A DNA stretch of 64,000 bases from G965219965 sp965219965 (GCA_965219965.1 OZ244796.1:868001-932000), one strand, 5' to 3'. Counted from the stretch's first letter, positions 18,374-28,324 are shown. The notes: generated from the sequence alone by a model not told the origin. Program-made: numbers and translations.

Positions 18374-20695
18374 TTAGTATTCCATTGAGAGGGAGAGACC
18401 CAATACGCGGGGGTCGCCGATTGTGCCAATGACACCATTGCCAACCGAATAAACATGCTGGAAGTAACGCTCATCAGTGATGTTCTTACCCCAAGCCGTG
18501 ATACGCCAGCCGGCATCTTCACGACCATAGGAAATACTCGCATCAATAAGCTCGCGCTCGTCTTCAACTGAATACTCATCTAGGACATCTGCGCGACTTT
18601 CATCTGAATAGCTATAATCCAGAGTCGCTACCACTAAGCCCTGAGCAACCGGACGCTCATAGACAAAGCCTAGAGCATACTGATTTTCAGGGGCGCGGTT
18701 AAGCGGACGCGTTAGAAGAACAGGGTCGCCAGCCGTGCTAAAGTAAGGACGGAAGTTCACCACTTGCTCCGTGTCCAAATAACCATAACTACCATTAATC
18801 GTTAGATTATCATTGGGCGCGTAAGCAAACTCAAATTCAAGCCCTTCAATTTCAGCATCACCAGAGTTAATACTGCGGAATTGACCGAATGTAGCCGTGT
18901 CAATCGCAACATCTGCAACCCCTGGCAAAGCCATACCACCCGTTTCTTCTTTCAGCAAAGCACCAAAACGTTGATATTGCAGACTCTTATAATCGGTCTG
19001 GAAAAGAGCCGCATTGAGGCGCAGGCGATTATTAAGGAATTCACCCTTCACACCTATCTCAATATTTTCAGCTTCTTCCTGATCCAAATTAAGATTTTGC
19101 GCCTCTGCCACTGTAGCAGGAGCAGCGCCAAAGCCGCCAGACTTAAAGCCTTCTGCCCAGCTCACATAAACCAGCAAATCATCTTTTGGTGTCCAGTTCA
19201 CAGAAACTTTCGGGGAAACATTATCCCAGCTACCGCTATCTCTAACACCACCCGTTCCTGCGGCAACATTACCAATATCACCATTGATGATAAATAGACC
19301 ACCAGGACCAAAGCCACCATTTTGGGCGAAAGAAACAATTTCTTTTTCATCTTCCGTCCAACGCGCACCGACAGACAAGCCTAAATTAGGGCGGAATTGC
19401 CAGTCAACATGGGCAAAAACAGCAATGCTTTCGGTTTCATTGATTTGGCGATAGCCATCAATTTGGTCATCTGTTTCAGGCACCTGAACAGGATTGCGGT
19501 CATCATTACCATTAATAATGCGGAAATATTCTGTGCGGTCTGTGTCTTCATTCAAATAGAAAACACCCGCAACCATGCTCAACTTGTCTGACAAATCCGT
19601 TGCATAGCGCAATTCATGGCTTTGGGCTTCGGTCACATCATAAATATCATCAATCAAAGCAGGAAAATTTGTCGCACCAACAGAGTCCATTTCCCAATCG
19701 GCTGTGGTTTCATAATCTGCGAAGATATAAGTCAACTCACCGCCATTGGCGAAATCATGCACAATTTTCAGGCTTTGCGTATCTGCATCCGAGCGTGAAA
19801 AACCTGCAGACGGATTAACCGAAACAAGGTTTTCTATACTGCCGCCATTTGCAAGAAAGTTTGCATATGTTGCAGGGCCTTGGTGTCCCAACGTTAGGGC
19901 TGGGTTCTGACCGGGGATAGGCATACGGGCAATATCATTATTATCCGTATTTTGCCGCCCAATCGTCAGCGTCGCTGAGGTTGAGTCAGAAATTTCCCAC
20001 AAGAATTGTGCACGATAATTCGTAGAATTATCATCTAAGCTACGCCCTTCAGGCGAGACGCTTAAGCGGTCAAGCACATTATGCACGAAACCATCACGGT
20101 TGCGTGAATTGTAAGACACTTTCAGAGCCAAATTAGACGTCAATGGGCCAGTGACAACGCCGCCGAAATTCTGCGTGTTGTAATCGCCTGCATCTAGGCG
20201 CACTCTAGAAGACCATTTCTCCAAAGAGGGCTTGGTTGTGGTGATATTGATAGTACCGCCAATAGCGTTTTTACCCCAAAGGGTGCCTTGCGGACCACGT
20301 AGCACTTCAACTTGCTCTACGTCAAAAAAGTCAAAGGCTGAGTTTGAAATACGGCCAAAATAAACATCATCCATAAAAACGGCGATGGAGTTTTCTGTAC
20401 CCGCGCCATCTTCATTAGAAGAAATGCCGCGCAAGCTGAAAACATTTTGTCCGGGGCTGAAAGCACTGAAGTTAAAATTCGGCACTTTGAATTGAAGTGT
20501 ATGTGGATCATGGATACCCGCACGCTCAATATCTTCCGCGCTAATTGCCGTCACGGCAACTGGCACATCTTGCAAATTGGCGACGCGGCGTTCAGCCGTG
20601 ACCACAATTTCATCTAGCTGTGCCGATGCAATGCCAGTCGTGGCAAGCAACAGAGCCATAGCCAGACCTGTTTGTGTTTTAAGTGAAAATCGCAT
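18374..20695 (-). CDS. TonB-dependent outer-membrane receptor
   Basis: The ATG at 20695 follows an excellent AAGGGAGGT site. The 773-residue product has a signal peptide (cut after about TGIASA), a TonB box region (LDEIVVTAERR), a plug domain with RGISSNEDGAG and VEVLRGPQGTLWGKNAIGGTINI, and a long beta-barrel ending in LGLSLSMEY with a terminal aromatic residue. No FecA-type N-terminal signalling domain is present. Barrels of this group import organic substrates as well as iron chelates. Its neighbours and an operator-like site shared with the paa genes suggest uptake of an aromatic compound; this is inference. Confidence 0.93.
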   Translation of the reverse strand: MRFSLKTQTGLAMALLLATTGIASAQLDEIVVTAERRVANLQDVPVAVTAISAEDIERAGIHDPHTLQFKVPNFNFSAFSPGQNVFSLRGISSNEDGAGTENSIAVFMDDVYFGRISNSAFDFFDVEQVEVLRGPQGTLWGKNAIGGTINITTTKPSLEKWSSRVRLDAGDYNTQNFGGVVTGPLTSNLALKVSYNSRNRDGFVHNVLDRLSVSPEGRSLDDNSTNYRAQFLWEISDSTSATLTIGRQNTDNNDIARMPIPGQNPALTLGHQGPATYANFLANGGSIENLVSVNPSAGFSRSDADTQSLKIVHDFANGGELTYIFADYETTADWEMDSVGATNFPALIDDIYDVTEAQSHELRYATDLSDKLSMVAGVFYLNEDTDRTEYFRIINGNDDRNPVQVPETDDQIDGYRQINETESIAVFAHVDWQFRPNLGLSVGARWTEDEKEIVSFAQNGGFGPGGLFIINGDIGNVAAGTGGVRDSGSWDNVSPKVSVNWTPKDDLLVYVSWAEGFKSGGFGAAPATVAEAQNLNLDQEEAENIEIGVKGEFLNNRLRLNAALFQTDYKSLQYQRFGALLKEETGGMALPGVADVAIDTATFGQFRSINSGDAEIEGLEFEFAYAPNDNLTINGSYGYLDTEQVVNFRPYFSTAGDPVLLTRPLNRAPENQYALGFVYERPVAQGLVVATLDYSYSDESRADVLDEYSVEDERELIDASISYGREDAGWRITAWGKNITDERYFQHVYSVGNGVIGTIGDPRVLGLSLSMEY

Positions 20696-20754
20696 TTTTA
20701 CCTCCCTTAGTGAGTTGCGAAATTTAATAGACTGATAAACGCAACTCAAACGGT

Positions 20755-20772
20755 GCGAATCAAACGATTCGC
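20755..20772. promoter_or_regulatory. Perfect inverted repeat upstream of TonB receptor
   Basis: GCGAATC-AAAC-GATTCGC has perfect 7-bp arms and lies 60 bases upstream of the receptor start. There is no T-run downstream in the gene's direction, so it is more likely a protein-binding site than a terminator. Confidence 0.45.
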
Positions 20773-20776
20773 AAAA

Positions 20777-20796
20777 AACCGACTACTTGGTCAAAA
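20777..20796. promoter_or_regulatory. TetR-type operator-like site upstream of TonB receptor
   Basis: The site AACCGACTACTTGGTCAAAA contains GAC-N6-GTC flanked by CC/AA. It resembles the two sites at 28325-28344 and 32728-32747 (TTGAC-N6-GTCA-like). It is 82 bases upstream of the receptor start. It is the least symmetrical of the three. Confidence 0.4.
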
Positions 20797-20882
20797 GTGA
20801 TACAGAAAAACCAGCCGCAAATAAAGCTTAATATGTTAACTAATACCAGATAGCCGCCATTTGTTGCAAAAATGCCACCCCT

Positions 20883-21989
20883 CTAGCTGGCGTCAAAATC
20901 CAGTTCCAGCGCGGCTTTGCCTGATTTTTGGTCGGCTTTAATTGCCTCTAGCGTCACCTGACAGCCCAAAATAAAACCTTGCTCTAGCTCCCATGGCTCT
21001 AGCGAATAATTATGCTTCATATCCAGCTTGCCCGTTTTCAGCTTACATCGGCAGGTGCTGCACATGCCCGCACGGCATGAAAAGGGCAATTTAATCCCCT
21101 GCGCCAGCGCGGCGTCTAGCAAATTATCCGCCTCGCCATTGAGATAAACCATTTCCTGCGTGCCGTGCAGTGTGATGCTCACCTTTATACCCTCTGCCAT
21201 TTGCGGACGGCTGGCTTTGGCGGGCTTCGCATCGGGCAAACTGGCGGGGCGTTTTTGGGCGATAAATTCCTCGCTGAAAATACATTTTTCATCAACGCCC
21301 TGTGCGCCCAAAGCCTGTTTTATATCGCCGACCATGGAATCAGGGCCGCAAATATAATAATGCGCCTGCGCGTCGGCTTCTAACATACCGCTTTTGAAAA
21401 AATCCCCCACGCGCTCCGCATCCATGCGGCCATTAAGCAAAGGCAAATCCCTTTTCTGCTCAGAAAAAATATGCACCAGCTCAAAGCGCGACAAATAAAT
21501 ATCCTTCAAATTATTTAACGGCTCAAAGAAAATCGTATCGCCTGCTTTTTTATTGCCATAAAAAAGCGTCACGCGGCTTTCCGCATCTTGCGCCAGCACT
21601 TCATTGAGCATGGAAAAAATCGGCGTAATGCCCGAACCAGCGGCGAAATAAACATGGCGGTGCGTGGCGTTTTCCGTATGGTTGCAAAACAGCCCACGCG
21701 GCACACTCACCTGCAAATGCTCGCCCAGTTTCAGCGTGTCATGCAAATGGCCAGACACACAGCCATCGGCGATTTTTTTAATGGTGATGGTCAGCATATC
21801 GTCTTGCGGTTGCGAGGTGAGCGAATAAGAGCGCGTTATTTCCTCGCCCAACAGCGTCACCTGCACCATAACAAACTGGCCGGGCTTAAACTGAAACTTC
21901 TCGCGCAATTTTTCTGGCACTTCCAGCCCGACCGTTAGCGCGGCGGAGGTTTCATGGTGCAAATGGGTAATTTTAAGAGAATGAAACAC
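20883..21989 (-). CDS. paaE: Phenylacetyl-CoA epoxidase reductase subunit
   Basis: This 368-residue protein has an FAD/NAD(P)H oxidoreductase module (RSYSLTSQP, GSGITPIFSMLNEVL, ICGPDSMV) followed by a C-terminal plant-type 2Fe-2S domain with C-x4-C-x2-C (CRAGMCSTC) and a final Cys in GCQV. PaaE passes electrons from NADPH to the di-iron PaaA. It is the last gene of the minus-strand paa operon, 11 bases after paaD. Similar hybrid reductases serve Rieske oxygenases, so it might also feed the oxygenase at 32796, which has no reductase of its own. Confidence 0.95.
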   Translation of the reverse strand: MFHSLKITHLHHETSAALTVGLEVPEKLREKFQFKPGQFVMVQVTLLGEEITRSYSLTSQPQDDMLTITIKKIADGCVSGHLHDTLKLGEHLQVSVPRGLFCNHTENATHRHVYFAAGSGITPIFSMLNEVLAQDAESRVTLFYGNKKAGDTIFFEPLNNLKDIYLSRFELVHIFSEQKRDLPLLNGRMDAERVGDFFKSGMLEADAQAHYYICGPDSMVGDIKQALGAQGVDEKCIFSEEFIAQKRPASLPDAKPAKASRPQMAEGIKVSITLHGTQEMVYLNGEADNLLDAALAQGIKLPFSCRAGMCSTCRCKLKTGKLDMKHNYSLEPWELEQGFILGCQVTLEAIKADQKSGKAALELDFDAS

Positions 21990-22000
21990 GTTCTACCTCT

Positions 22001-22483
22001 TTAATGACACTTAAAGGCTTCAAATGGCTCGCGGCATGCTAGGCATTTATGCGATGACTTGCACAGAGTAGAACCAAATTGGCTCACCATTTCGGTATCG
22101 CTCGCGCCGCAATGCGGGCATGGCACCGTCGGCCTCGCAAACAGAGCTTTGGATTTTTTGCTATCGGCCAAACGTTCGGGCAGCGCGATATTGCACGCCT
22201 TTAGCTTCGCCCGTCCTTCTGGCGTAATCCAATCAGACGTCCAAGGCGGGTCAAAGCGCGGGCGGATTTCAAATTTTTCACAGCCTGCCTTTTCCAGCAC
22301 GCGGCGGATTTCTGCCGTAATCACATCATTGGCCGGACAGGCCGTATAGGTTGGCATAATTTCCACCACCAGCGCGTTTTCTTCTTGCCGCACATCGCCC
22401 AAAATGCCCAAATCCTCTATGGTCAGAGTTGGGATTTCAGGATCTTCCACCTGCGCCACTAATTTGCGAATATCTTCTACCAT
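22001..22483 (-). CDS. paaD: PaaD, Fe-S maturation factor of the phenylacetyl-CoA epoxidase
   Basis: The start at ATG 22483 overlaps the paaC stop (160 aa). Residues 1-90 are a MIP18/DUF59 domain (VEDPEIPTLTIEDLGIL, PTYTACPA). The C-terminus carries a Cys-rich finger (CPHCG...C...CLAC). PaaD is needed for epoxidase assembly in the known systems. The operon order A-B-C-D-E is conserved. Confidence 0.94.
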   Translation of the reverse strand: MVEDIRKLVAQVEDPEIPTLTIEDLGILGDVRQEENALVVEIMPTYTACPANDVITAEIRRVLEKAGCEKFEIRPRFDPPWTSDWITPEGRAKLKACNIALPERLADSKKSKALFARPTVPCPHCGASDTEMVSQFGSTLCKSSHKCLACREPFEAFKCH

Positions 22484-23235
22484 TCCAGCCCCGGATAAGT
22501 GCGTTGCATATATTGCAAGTCGCTCAGCAAATGCCCCAGATATTCCGTATGCCGCCCATGCCGTCCATCGCAATGCAGAGCGTTGACACCAGATAAAGAC
22601 AAATCAGCAGGCGCGAAAACCACCGCGATATTTTTATCCCATGCCGCCCGCATTTGCTTTGGCGTGGGCAAGTGCAAATCCTTTATCAATTTTTCCTGCG
22701 CTTCATCGTAAGCAAATAGCTCGTCCACATAGGGCGACAGCCGCGCTAAAGCCGTTTCCACACGGCGGCGGCTTTCCTCTGTGCCTTGCGCTAGCCGCAT
22801 CAGCCATTCGCTGGCATGTTGCAAATGATAAGCCGTTTCTTTTTCGGCCTTGCGACTGAAACTTTTCAGAAATTCGTCCTCACAATCGGCCAGAGCCGCC
22901 CAAAAGGGGTTGAAAAAAGCCGAGACAAAAAACTGGCGCAATATCACATGGGCGAAATCCACATTGGGCTGTTCAACCAGTTGGATATTGTAAAATTCTT
23001 CCTGTGTGCGGAAAGCGACCAGCTCATCTTCACTTTTATTTTTGCCCTCTAGCTCGCCCGCATAGCTATAAAGCGCACGCGCTTGGCCGAGCAAGTCTAG
23101 CGCGATATTAGAAAGGGCAATATCTTCTTCCAATGTTGGGGCTTTGCCGCATAGCGTGATGATATTTTGCGACAAAATCATATGGTCATCGGCCAGCGAT
23201 AACACATATTTGAAAAGATTGTGCTTATCGGCCAT
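22477..23235 (-). CDS. paaC: Phenylacetyl-CoA epoxidase structural subunit PaaC
   Basis: This 252-residue ferritin-like helical protein has DDHMILSQNIITLCGKAPTLEEDIALSNIALDLLGQAR and H-rich HLQHASEWLMRLAQGT. PaaC pairs with PaaA in the A2C2 core of the monooxygenase. It starts at the paaB stop and its end overlaps paaD by 7 bases. Confidence 0.95.
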   Translation of the reverse strand: MADKHNLFKYVLSLADDHMILSQNIITLCGKAPTLEEDIALSNIALDLLGQARALYSYAGELEGKNKSEDELVAFRTQEEFYNIQLVEQPNVDFAHVILRQFFVSAFFNPFWAALADCEDEFLKSFSRKAEKETAYHLQHASEWLMRLAQGTEESRRRVETALARLSPYVDELFAYDEAQEKLIKDLHLPTPKQMRAAWDKNIAVVFAPADLSLSGVNALHCDGRHGRHTEYLGHLLSDLQYMQRTYPGLEW

Positions 23236-23525
23236 TACATATTCTCTAAATCTTCGGGAATGTCGTAAAAAGTCGGGTGGCGGTAGATTTTTGAGGCCGT
23301 TGGCTCAAACATTTCTTCCCTTTGCTCTGGGTCTGATGCGGTAATTTGCGCCGATGGGATAACCCAAATGGACACGCCCTCGCCGCGCCTTGTGTAAACA
23401 TCTCTAGCCGATTGCAGAGCCATGGTTGCGTCCGCCGCATGGATCGAACCTGCATGACGATGAGCAAGGCCGTTTTCTTGACGGATAAAAACTTCCCATA
23501 AAGGTGTTGTGTTTTGTTCAGACAT
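23235..23525 (-). CDS. paaB: Phenylacetyl-CoA epoxidase subunit PaaB
   Basis: The start is ATG 23525, just after the paaA stop, giving 96 residues with WEVFIRQENGLAHRHAGSIHA and ALQSARDVYTRRGEGVSIWVI. PaaB bridges the PaaAC heterodimers in the epoxidase complex. The frame open upstream of the ATG overlaps paaA and is not used. The length is normal. Confidence 0.95.
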   Translation of the reverse strand: MSEQNTTPLWEVFIRQENGLAHRHAGSIHAADATMALQSARDVYTRRGEGVSIWVIPSAQITASDPEQREEMFEPTASKIYRHPTFYDIPEDLENM

Positions 23526-23526
23526 A

Positions 23527-24504
23527 TTAAGCCGCCTCCTTGCGTCTCTGTTTTTCTGCAAAAGCTAAGGCCGCTTCGCGCACCCACGCGCCTTCATCAT
23601 GGGCGGCTTGGGCGGTGGTGATGCGGTCACGATTGCAAATGCCATTGCCTTTCACCACTTGCCAAAATTCGTCCCAATCAATTTCGCCAAATTTATAATG
23701 GCCAGATTTTTCGTCCCAAACCAAATCATCATCGGGCATTTTCAAACCAATACGATCGGCTTGCACAACTGTGGCGTCCACAAATTTTTGCCGCAAATCA
23801 TCATTGGAAAATCTTTTAATTTTCCAAATCATAGATTGCTCGCCATGCACGCTTTGGGAATCGGGCGGGCCGAACATCATCAAAGCGGGCCACCACCAGC
23901 GATTGAGCGCGTCTTGTGCCATTTCCTTTTGCGCTTTGGAGCCATTGCACAGGGTTTGCATAATTTCATAGCCCTGCCTTTGGTGGAAACTTTCCTCGCG
24001 GCAAATGCGTATCATCGCCCGCGCATAAGGGCCATAAGAGCAACGGCAAAGCGGAATTTGGTTCATAATGGCCGCGCCATCAACCAACCAGCCAATCGCG
24101 CCCATATCAGCCCAGCTCAGACTTGGATAATTAAAAATAGACGAATATTTCGCCTTGCCCGCCAGCAATTCATCAACCATTTGCTCGCGGGTGACGCCCA
24201 AAGTTTCCGCCGCGCCATATAAATACAAGCCGTGTCCAGCTTCATCTTGTATTTTGGCCAGCAAAATGGCTTTGCGCTTTAAGGTTGGCGCACGGGTCAG
24301 CCAATTGGCTTCAGGTTGAATACCAATCACTTCCGAATGAGCATGCTGGCCAATTTGGCGCACCAAAGTTTCGCGGTAATTTTTCGGCATGGCATCATTG
24401 GGTTCAATTTTAATTTCCTCATCAATGCGTTTTTGAAATGCGTCCAAAAACTCTTTGCTTTCGGTCATTTCCTCTTTTGAATCGGTTAATCCTTGGGCAT
24501 ACAT
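23527..24504 (-). CDS. paaA: Phenylacetyl-CoA epoxidase catalytic subunit
   Basis: The 325-residue protein carries the di-iron ligands in KIQDEAGHG (E-x2-H) and [13 protein letters not shown] (E-x2-H) within a ferritin-like fold. PaaA inserts one oxygen atom into the ring of phenylacetyl-CoA to make the 1,2-epoxide. The ATG follows AAAGGAGA. It is immediately downstream of paaK (3 bases) and upstream of paaB. Confidence 0.96.
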   Translation of the reverse strand: MYAQGLTDSKEEMTESKEFLDAFQKRIDEEIKIEPNDAMPKNYRETLVRQIGQHAHSEVIGIQPEANWLTRAPTLKRKAILLAKIQDEAGHGLYLYGAAETLGVTREQMVDELLAGKAKYSSIFNYPSLSWADMGAIGWLVDGAAIMNQIPLCRCSYGPYARAMIRICREESFHQRQGYEIMQTLCNGSKAQKEMAQDALNRWWWPALMMFGPPDSQSVHGEQSMIWKIKRFSNDDLRQKFVDATVVQADRIGLKMPDDDLVWDEKSGHYKFGEIDWDEFWQVVKGNGICNRDRITTAQAAHDEGAWVREAALAFAEKQRRKEAA

Positions 24505-24507
24505 GGC

Positions 24508-25818
24508 CTATCTCCTTTCTCTATTATCTATCACTCTTTGTGCTTTGCCTTCTGAACGCGGCAATGAATTTGGTTTGTGCAAAATAATTTCTGTTGTTAC
24601 GCCGATATTATTTTTAATGCTTTTTTGTAAAGCGGTTTTTACTTTCTCGCCTTCTTCTGAAAAAGCAATATCGGGAGCGGCTTCAATATGCACACACATC
24701 ACGTCCAAACGTTTGGCGGTTTTTAATTCAATTTGAAAATGCGGGGCGAGTCCTTTGCAGTTAAAAACCTGCTCTTCAATTTGGGTTGGGAAAACATTCA
24801 CGCCGCGCAAAATAATCATATCATCAGACCGTCCGGTGATTTTTTCCATGCGCCGCATACTCCGCGCTGTGCCGGGCATAAGCCGTGTCAAATCCCGCGT
24901 CCGATAGCGCAAAATTGGCAAGCCGCGTTTGGTGAGGGTGGTGAAAACCAGCTCGCCAAATTCGCCGTCAGGCACGGGTGCGCCCGTTTTCGGGTCAATA
25001 ATTTCGGGGTAAAAATGGTCTTCCCAAATATGCAAGCCGTCTTTGGTTTCCACACATTCATTGGCCACGCCCGGACCGGTAATTTCCGACAGGCCGTAAA
25101 TATCCACTGCATGCATATCAAAAGCGCGTTCAATTTCGCCGCGCATATCATCGCTCCATGGTTCGGCACCGAATATGCCGACTTTGAGCGAGCATTGTGA
25201 CGGGTCAATTTTCTTCGCCCGAAACGCATCTAAAATGGACAACATATAAGACGGCGTGACCATAATAATGTCGGGTTTGAAATCGCCGATAAGTTGCACT
25301 TGTCTTTCGGTCATGCCGCCTGACATTGGCACTACTGCACAGCCGAGCCTTTCTGCGCCATAATGTGCGCCCAGCCCGCCGGTGAACAGCCCATAGCCAT
25401 AGGCCACATGCACCATATCGCCCGGCCTGCCGCCACTGGCGCGGATAGAACGTGCGACCATATCGGCCCAAATATCAATATCACCTTTCGTATAGCCGAC
25501 CACAGTGGGCTGACCCGTTGTGCCAGAAGAAGCATGGATACGGCTTAGCTCGCGGCGGTCAACCGCCAACATGCCAAACGGATAATTGTCGCGCAAATCG
25601 GCTTTGGTGGTGAAAGGAATTTTGTGCAAATCCCCCAGCCCGTTAATATCATCGGGGTGTATGCCCGCCGCATCAAAAGATTTTTTATAAAATGGCGAAT
25701 GGGCGTAAGCATATTGCACGGTTTCCAAGAGCCGTTTTTCTTGCAGCTGCATGATTTCATCACGCGAGGCAATTTCAATCGGGTCTAACAGAGCTTTATC
25801 TGTTGTGAGCGTTTCCAT
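24508..25818 (-). CDS. paaK: Phenylacetate-CoA ligase
   Basis: This 436-residue adenylate-forming enzyme has the P-loop HASSGTTGQPTVVGYT, the YGLSEITGPG motif and the GRSDDMIILRGVNVFPTQIE hinge and C-terminal region. It activates phenylacetate with ATP and CoA and so starts the pathway. Its length and motifs match PaaK rather than general acyl-CoA ligases. It is tightly packed between the thiolase gene and paaA (3 bases each side). Confidence 0.96.
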   Translation of the reverse strand: METLTTDKALLDPIEIASRDEIMQLQEKRLLETVQYAYAHSPFYKKSFDAAGIHPDDINGLGDLHKIPFTTKADLRDNYPFGMLAVDRRELSRIHASSGTTGQPTVVGYTKGDIDIWADMVARSIRASGGRPGDMVHVAYGYGLFTGGLGAHYGAERLGCAVVPMSGGMTERQVQLIGDFKPDIIMVTPSYMLSILDAFRAKKIDPSQCSLKVGIFGAEPWSDDMRGEIERAFDMHAVDIYGLSEITGPGVANECVETKDGLHIWEDHFYPEIIDPKTGAPVPDGEFGELVFTTLTKRGLPILRYRTRDLTRLMPGTARSMRRMEKITGRSDDMIILRGVNVFPTQIEEQVFNCKGLAPHFQIELKTAKRLDVMCVHIEAAPDIAFSEEGEKVKTALQKSIKNNIGVTTEIILHKPNSLPRSEGKAQRVIDNRERR

Positions 25819-25821
25819 TTT

Positions 25822-27024
25822 CTACACAGCCTCCAATGACAAAGCCATGCCTTGCCCCACCCCAACGCACATGGTGACTAAAGCGCGTTGCTTTTTGCTT
25901 ATGCTTAATTCCAAAGCCGCCGACAAAACCAGCCTTGCGCCCGACATGCCCAAAGGATGGCCCAGCGCAATGGCGCCGCCATTGGGGTTAACCTGCGGGA
26001 AGTCATCGGCCAGTTTCCATTGCCGCATCACGGCCAAAGCCTGCGCGGCAAAGGCTTCGTTTAATTCAATATGGTCATAATCTTCTATGCGGCGGTTCAG
26101 TTTGGCCAAAAGTTTCTCTGTTGCTGGCACGGGGCCAATGCCCATAAGGCGCGGTGTCACCCCTGCTGCCGCGCTGGCTTCAATGCGTGCCAGAGGCTTT
26201 AACTTATGCTGTTTCACCGCTGCCGCGCTGGCAATCAGCAACACTGCCGCGCCATCATTAATGCCAGACGCATTGCCTGCCGTCACACTGCCGCCGTCAC
26301 GAAACGGTGTGGGCAAAGCGGCGAGCTTTTCAAGGCTCGTATCACGCGGATGCTCATCCGTATCAAAAGTAATTTTTTCCTTGCGTGAAATTTGCACTTC
26401 TATCGGCGTGATTTCTTTCTTAAAGCGACCCTTGCCAATCGCCTCGGCGGCGCGTTGTTGGGAGCGCAAAGCAAAAGCGTCTTGGTCGGTGCGGGAAATT
26501 TTATATTCCGCCGCGACATTCTCCGCCGTTTCGGGCATAGAGTCTGTGCCGAATTGTTTGGCCATAAGCGGATTGGCCAGCCGCCAGCCAATCGTCGTGT
26601 CATGCATTTCCACTTGCCGTGAAAACGCACTGCCCGCCTTGCTCACAATATAAGGGGCGCGTGACATGCTTTCCACCCCGCCGGCCAAAAGCAATTCTGC
26701 CTCGCCGCTGGCAATGGCGCGTGCCGCCGCGCTGACCGCATCTAGCCCTGAAGCGCATAAACGGTTCACCGTCACGCCCGCCACGCTTTCGGGCAGGCCG
26801 CCAAGTAGCACCGCCATACGCGCCACATTGCGATTATCTTCACCCGCCTGATTGGCACAGCCCAGCACCACATCATCAAGCGCGGCGGTGTCAAATGCAC
26901 AATCGGCCAGCAGGCTTTTTATCACATGGGCGGCCATATCATCGGGGCGTACCGCCGACAAGCTGCCGCCATAGCTGCCTATAGCTGTGCGCGTGCCGCC
27001 GCAAATAAAAACATCGCCATTCAT
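25822..27024 (-). CDS. paaJ: 3-oxoadipyl-CoA thiolase
   Basis: This 400-residue thiolase has the nucleophile Cys in NRLCASGLDAV (about residue 90), NPNGGAIALGHPLGMSGAR and the final Cys in TMCVGVGQG. Thiolases of the PaaJ/PcaF type cleave 3-oxoadipyl-CoA to succinyl-CoA and acetyl-CoA, the last step of the pathway. Context favours this over acetoacetyl-CoA thiolase. It overlaps the start of paaK's upstream neighbour paaI by 4 bases. Confidence 0.92.
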   Translation of the reverse strand: MNGDVFICGGTRTAIGSYGGSLSAVRPDDMAAHVIKSLLADCAFDTAALDDVVLGCANQAGEDNRNVARMAVLLGGLPESVAGVTVNRLCASGLDAVSAAARAIASGEAELLLAGGVESMSRAPYIVSKAGSAFSRQVEMHDTTIGWRLANPLMAKQFGTDSMPETAENVAAEYKISRTDQDAFALRSQQRAAEAIGKGRFKKEITPIEVQISRKEKITFDTDEHPRDTSLEKLAALPTPFRDGGSVTAGNASGINDGAAVLLIASAAAVKQHKLKPLARIEASAAAGVTPRLMGIGPVPATEKLLAKLNRRIEDYDHIELNEAFAAQALAVMRQWKLADDFPQVNPNGGAIALGHPLGMSGARLVLSAALELSISKKQRALVTMCVGVGQGMALSLEAV

Positions 27025-27461
27025 AATTCTGAATCCTCTAAATGCTGGCCGCTTATTTGCCGTGCCAATCCGCGAAAAGTTGCGACAATATCGCCGTCTT
27101 CATTCACCACCTCAATATCATAAATGGCCGAGCGTCCTTTGCGTTGGATTTCCTTGCCATGGGCAGTGAGCATTTGCCCGCCTTTTACGGGCAGGCAAAA
27201 ATTCACACTGCAATGCTGTGCCACCATTAAATCATTGCGGCTATTGCACGCAAAAGCAAAACAGCTATCGGCCAGTGTGAAAATAAACCCACCATGCGAA
27301 ATGCCGTGGCCGTTCAGCATATCATCGCCAATTTGCATTTGAATACTTGCCGCGCCCGGCGACACGGAAAGAATTTTCATGCCGAGATTTTTAGATGCCG
27401 TATCGCCGCTCCATAATTTTTCGGCGCATTTTTCGGCGAGTGTTTGTGCGTCAATACTCAT
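27021..27461 (-). CDS. paaI: Phenylacetate-pathway hotdog thioesterase
   Basis: The ATG at 27461 follows AAGGAGAGG and gives 146 residues with the hotdog motif GHGISHGGFIFTLADSCFAFACNSR. PaaI hydrolyses stalled or spontaneously rearranged CoA thioesters and so protects the CoA pool. It lies between paaG and the thiolase gene in the operon. Confidence 0.93.
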   Translation of the reverse strand: MSIDAQTLAEKCAEKLWSGDTASKNLGMKILSVSPGAASIQMQIGDDMLNGHGISHGGFIFTLADSCFAFACNSRNDLMVAQHCSVNFCLPVKGGQMLTAHGKEIQRKGRSAIYDIEVVNEDGDIVATFRGLARQISGQHLEDSEL

Positions 27462-27471
27462 CTGCCTCTCC

Positions 27472-28272
27472 TTAATCTTGTGCGCCTGAAAAATTTGGTT
27501 TTCTTTTTTCAAGAAACGCCGCCACGCCTTCGGCATAATCTGCGCCCTGTCCAGCTTCGCGTTGCAAGTCGCGTTCTAAATCAAGATGCGCGTCTAGCCC
27601 TTGCGCCGCGCTGGCATGAATGGCGCGTTTGATAAGCGCTTGTGATTGGCGCGAGCCTTGCGCCAGCTTGGTAGCCAGTTCCAATGCGGTGGGCATGAGC
27701 GCATCATCTTCCACCGCTTGCCAAATCAACCCCCAAGTGACCGCTTCTTCTGCCGTTACGGGCGTGGCCAGCATAGATAAAGCCTTAGCCCGCGCTTGGC
27801 CAATTAAAGCGGGTAGCAACCATGTGCCGCCACTATCGGGTAGCAGGCCGATATTGCAAAAAGGTTGGATAAATTTTGCCGAATTGGCCGCCAGCACAAT
27901 ATCACAGGCCAGCGCGATATTTGCACCCGCGCCCGCCGCAATGCCATTAACGGCGCAAATCACGGCTTTGGGCATATCTCTTATTTGCCGAATAATCGGA
28001 TTGTAAAAATTTTCCAGCGTTTCGCCTAAATCCACCTTTTCTTCCTTAGGCGCGGTGACACGCTCGGCCAAATCTTGTCCAGCGCAAAAGCCGCGCCCTT
28101 CGCCCGTCAACAGCACCACACGCACATCGTCACGCGCACTTGCTTCGCAGAGCATATCCAGCAAACACCGATGCATGGGTTCGCAAAACGCATTGAGCTT
28201 ATCGGCTCTGTTCAGCGTGATGGAAAAAATGCCATCATCAAAACTGGATTGGATTAAATCACTTGCAACCAT
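27472..28272 (-). CDS. paaG: 1,2-epoxyphenylacetyl-CoA isomerase (crotonase family)
   Basis: This 266-residue crotonase has GRGFCAGQDLAER and GIAAGAGANIALACDIVLA, and IGLLPDSGGTWLLP, where the usual second Glu of hydratases is Asp, as in isomerases. PaaG converts the ring epoxide to oxepin-CoA. It is the first gene of the operon paaG-I-J-K-A-B-C-D-E and is divergent from paaN across a palindromic operator. Confidence 0.92.
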   Translation of the reverse strand: MVASDLIQSSFDDGIFSITLNRADKLNAFCEPMHRCLLDMLCEASARDDVRVVLLTGEGRGFCAGQDLAERVTAPKEEKVDLGETLENFYNPIIRQIRDMPKAVICAVNGIAAGAGANIALACDIVLAANSAKFIQPFCNIGLLPDSGGTWLLPALIGQARAKALSMLATPVTAEEAVTWGLIWQAVEDDALMPTALELATKLAQGSRQSQALIKRAIHASAAQGLDAHLDLERDLQREAGQGADYAEGVAAFLEKRKPNFSGAQD

Positions 28273-28324
28273 TTCCCACCTACTTCACATTCTCCACATT
28301 AAGGGGTAAAAAAACACTTGCATA

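Noticed and set aside
20820..20880. Riboswitch upstream of the TonB receptor
   Set aside because: No B12, TPP or other aptamer core could be recognised; only operator-like repeats are present.
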